This document shows positions 61,440-64,000 of a DNA stretch of 64,000 bases, in pieces (within the stretch, counting starts at the first letter, position 1; each line of letters begins with the position of its first letter). The position numbers and the translations under genes are program-made. This DNA is from Sclerodactyla briareus (taxonomy: Eukaryota; Echinodermata; Holothuroidea; Dendrochirotida; Sclerodactylidae). Location: positions 17,501 to 81,500 of the forward strand of contig JAODTK010002821.1 of NCBI GenBank assembly GCA_026419785.1, read 5' to 3'. The notes under the pieces were generated by a model. That model worked only from the letters and a program-made list of their open reading frames with translations, searched no databases and was not told the origin of the DNA.

Positions 61440-62257
61440 CTGTCAAAGAAAAATGAACGGCTCAATGTTAATGATGTGAAATTCAGAATTTCACCTTGAG
61501 GATCCAACCATTTGTGAAACATGTGCAGCATTCAATGTCATATCGAAGACTTAGAAACTCTAAAGTTCCCAATATAACATCTAAAGAAACCCAGCAGTTT
61601 GCAAATGGGTTAATAAATGAAAGGTCAGGCAACCGTGGAAGTCATGAAAGGGAAGTGAAACTGAGAGAAGATCATAAATAAAACCGTCTGAGGTGAGTCA
61701 CATGGACGGCATGTTAAATTTGGGCTTATTTTCTGGGAGGTGCCTGGTCGAGAGCTCATCCCTATACCCACTGAGCGCACACAACCAGTTTAATTTATTG
61801 GTTGAGTAATATCGCACAGGCCAGTTCTAACCCAATGTCCAATGTCCATTGACAGCAACAAAACAATGTCTACCAGTATTGTTACCTATGTCCCATCAAC
61901 AGAGGCATTGTCTCATAATCCCCCCCCCCCCCCAATATGGTACATTGGCACCATGATGTTTTCTTTAGTTATGTTGTAAGAAGTTGTACAGCTTTTCAAC
62001 AAAATGTATCTGGCTATTTTTTTCAGAGCAAATAGCCCGTCAGTAAGTTCTGAGTTGATCCAGAAATATAATAGATTGCAGCAAGCACTATTTCAATGTT
62101 TTGGGATCAGAGTAACACTAACTTTGTAGGTAATATTGCAGGTGAGCCAGGTTCTAAAGGAGCTGGGGTAATTTCTTCTGAAAAGTAACCCCTGGTCTCT
62201 GGTCCCTTATTCCAATCCCTGCAGCCATCATACTACACCCTTGAATACAATACTTAC

Positions 62258-63066
62258 CATTTCTTGGCCAGATTCCCAGCAGAGGATTGTGATCCGTTGT
62301 CAAGTACTGGTAACCCGTCTGATTCAGATACTGATCGGCGTAGATGATTTTGCTGAGATGACAGCCATCATACCATGATCAGAGGTGATGATGATGTTGA
62401 CCTTATCCCAGAGGTCTGCTGCCTCTAGTTTCTCTTTCAGGTACCTCAAGGTCCGGTCGCAGTATTTCAAGAGTCCGTTCAGTTCCTCAGAGTCTGGCAA
62501 CCAGGTGGCCAACCTTGTCAGGCTCCTTGTAGTAGAGGGCGACAAAGTTCACGCTACCATTCGCAAGCAGAGAGACAGTCATATCAGAGAGTCATCGAAT
62601 GGAAGGTTGCTGTCATATTTGGATGTTCGTAATCCGGTAGAGTACCATTAAAAGCTACATTCATCCCTGGATAGTCGACCACGGCACTACTACCACCCTG
62701 CCGCTGATTGGTAATCCAGATGGGTTCAACAAGGCCATTCTGGCTCCACCACAGTAATTTTTGTTTCACAGGGAGAAGGTACTATTACAGATTGGGGTCA
62801 TATATATCATTGCCTAGGAGACCATGAGACTCCTCATATAACCCAGTTACTATGGTGTGTAATGATCAGGGAATGTTTTTGTCCCATAGGCATTGATTGT
62901 TATTATGCGTTCCCCTTTAAGCAGCAATGTCATTGAATGTAGGAGTCAGGCCTCTTTTAAGATAATCCCATCTAAATCCATCGACTGAGGACACTCCGAT
63001 TACACAAATTGGCTCTTGTGCGGCATTAGCACAGTTTACTGCAATCAAGGATGACAATATTAGGGC
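62258..63066 (-). CDS. ENPP4/5-like ectonucleotide pyrophosphatase/phosphodiesterase, N-terminal exon
   Basis: On the minus strand, reading over a few frame changes, the exon gives a hydrophobic leader (ALILSSLIAVNCANA), then VDGFRWDYL near 62965-62988, TKTFPDHYT near 62855-62885 (its second threonine, in KTF, is the nucleophile position of the family), VTGLYEESHGLLGNDIYDP near 62800-62850, VEPIWITNQRQGG near 62690-62735, VNFVALYYKEPDKVGH near 62510-62560, VNIIITSDHGM near 62370-62405 (zinc ligands), and TTDHNPLLGIWPRN up to a GTAAGT donor after 62258. ENPP enzymes are usually secreted or cell-surface zinc phosphodiesterases acting on nucleotides or related phosphodiesters; the substrate cannot be told from this. 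The start codon is unclear: an in-frame stop precedes the leader. Frameshifts mean either assembly errors or a decaying copy; the conserved catalytic motifs favour errors. ENPP6/7-type assignment is not excluded. Confidence 0.85.
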
Positions 63067-63973
63067 CTAGTTAATGTCAACAAGCAGGAGGGTTAATCGG
63101 GTTATAATCTCCGGATAATACCACATAAACTATGATCTGATTAACAATGAGTGAGGCTGAAATTGAAAGATTCGATTAGCACTAATTTTATTCAATCAAC
63201 GGTAATATTTCTTTACAATTCTTTTTTATTCGTTAAAAAAACTTGTCAAGAATTTGGTGATGATTGTTAAAAAACTTAGAGGAGCTGATAATTAAAAACA
63301 AATATATGGCGCATAAAATATGGAATGTTAATAAGTAAGTCTGTTAAAATATATTTAAGATTTTAGAGGGAACTACTTTTTCATATCTATATGGAAGGTT
63401 TTGGTAGCACTTTCCACAGACTAGCTCATACCGTCGCATTATCCTCCCCATTAGGCTCGGCATATATTATTTCATGTATTGTTTTTTTCTGTCAAGAGAA
63501 ACCAATTTTTGTTTCGCTAAAAATGTACCCTAAATTTCTATCTATCCATCTAACATTGAAACAATGATTGTTCTATACTGAATTGTTCTCATTTCTTATG
63601 TTGTCTAGCTTGTCCAGTTTACAGGATGTGAGCATGGGTTTGATTTGACAGGAAGTGAGATAGTAGTTCCGTAATAGTTGCCCAGCTAGAATGGCCCCCA
63701 TTCCAAGACTCAAGGTTTGTATGTACCAAGTACAGTCATTTGATCAGGGGGCTTCGCATGGAGCTATATCTTCAATCAATTGAGTTCCGTCCGGTTAATG
63801 CAGGCACATCTATGGCAGTCTATTCTGGTTGTCAGTACATCTATGGTATCTCTTTGGAACTGAAATGATGAACACAGACTCCTAAGTGTACTGTAGTGGG
63901 GATATAAACAAACCACGCACACACACAACACACACAGTATCACAATCGATCTACAGTGATACCTGAATATAAA
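63067..63973. other. No gene recognised; (CA)-rich patch at 63914-63945
   Basis: This lies upstream of the ENPP-like exon and may hold its 5' UTR or promoter. It is AT-rich; I found no reliable promoter element. A short CA-rich stretch precedes the Helentron-like end. Confidence 0.35.
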
Positions 63974-64000
63974 CTAGAGCACCAATGGTGCGTAGCCAAA
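63974..64000 (-). mobile_element. 3' terminus of another Helentron-like copy, cut by the window edge
   Basis: On the minus strand the sequence ends GGCTACGCACCATTGGTGCT, CTAG, then T, the same hairpin, CTRR end and flanking base as the copies at 36009 and 57087. The body lies beyond the window. Confidence 0.65.

Overview
This is eukaryotic, animal-type DNA: intron-bearing exon fragments, CR1-like LINE remains, tRNA-derived SINEs, hAT-like transposons, Helitron/Helentron-like elements, satellites and many microsatellites. No bacterial operon, phage, CRISPR array or rRNA is visible. The repeat mix (metazoan-type tRNA SINE, hAT ends of the CAGGGGCG type, elements with inner tandem repeats and a microsatellite) suggests a marine invertebrate, perhaps an echinoderm or another ambulacrarian. 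The taxon is an inference and is not proven by the window. Exons and tandem repeats carry many single-base gains and losses, so part of the frame breakage may be assembly noise rather than decay.

Protein-coding content is small. The best gene is on the minus strand at the right end: two exons (62258-~63066 and 61268-61439) of an ectonucleotide pyrophosphatase/phosphodiesterase of the ENPP4/5 type. A second minus-strand exon (13775-14407) encodes a multi-pass membrane protein that resembles proline-rich transmembrane protein 3/4. One weak ORF with a splice-like acceptor lies at 50567-50894. Most other open frames look like chance frames in repeats.

Left part (1-13,000): a tRNA-like SINE head, a frameshifted CR1-like LINE (about 1030-3945), and a hAT-like element (4241-6611) with a near-perfect 8-bp target duplication and a smaller candidate nested in it; then mostly unassigned DNA. 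Middle (13,000-34,700): the membrane-protein exon, a SINE split by a hAT-like element with an exact 8-bp target duplication (15823-17531), LINE fragments, a short Helentron-like element (21139-21959), a tandem-repeat element next to a (GT)n tract (24930-25520), and another hAT-like element with an exact duplication (29992-30994). Nested block (34786-43515): an 8.7-kb unit bounded by hAT ends and an exact 8-bp duplication, holding a smaller hAT-like element (34923-35901, also exact duplication), Helentron-like elements and tandem repeats.

Right part (43,900-64,000): a minisatellite, a ~78-bp satellite array of more than 2 kb into which a SINE inserted, a ~140-bp tandem array, a ~305-bp tandem array ending in (CA)n, a 30-bp minisatellite, a full-length-looking Helentron-like element (57087-~60235), the ENPP exons, and at the last bases the terminus of another Helentron-like copy that runs out of the window.

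The repeats give a relative order of insertion: SINE before hAT at 15.8-17.5 kb; large hAT-bounded unit before the small hAT-like element inside it; satellite before SINE at 48.6 kb. All similarities were judged by eye, so copy numbers and periods are approximate.
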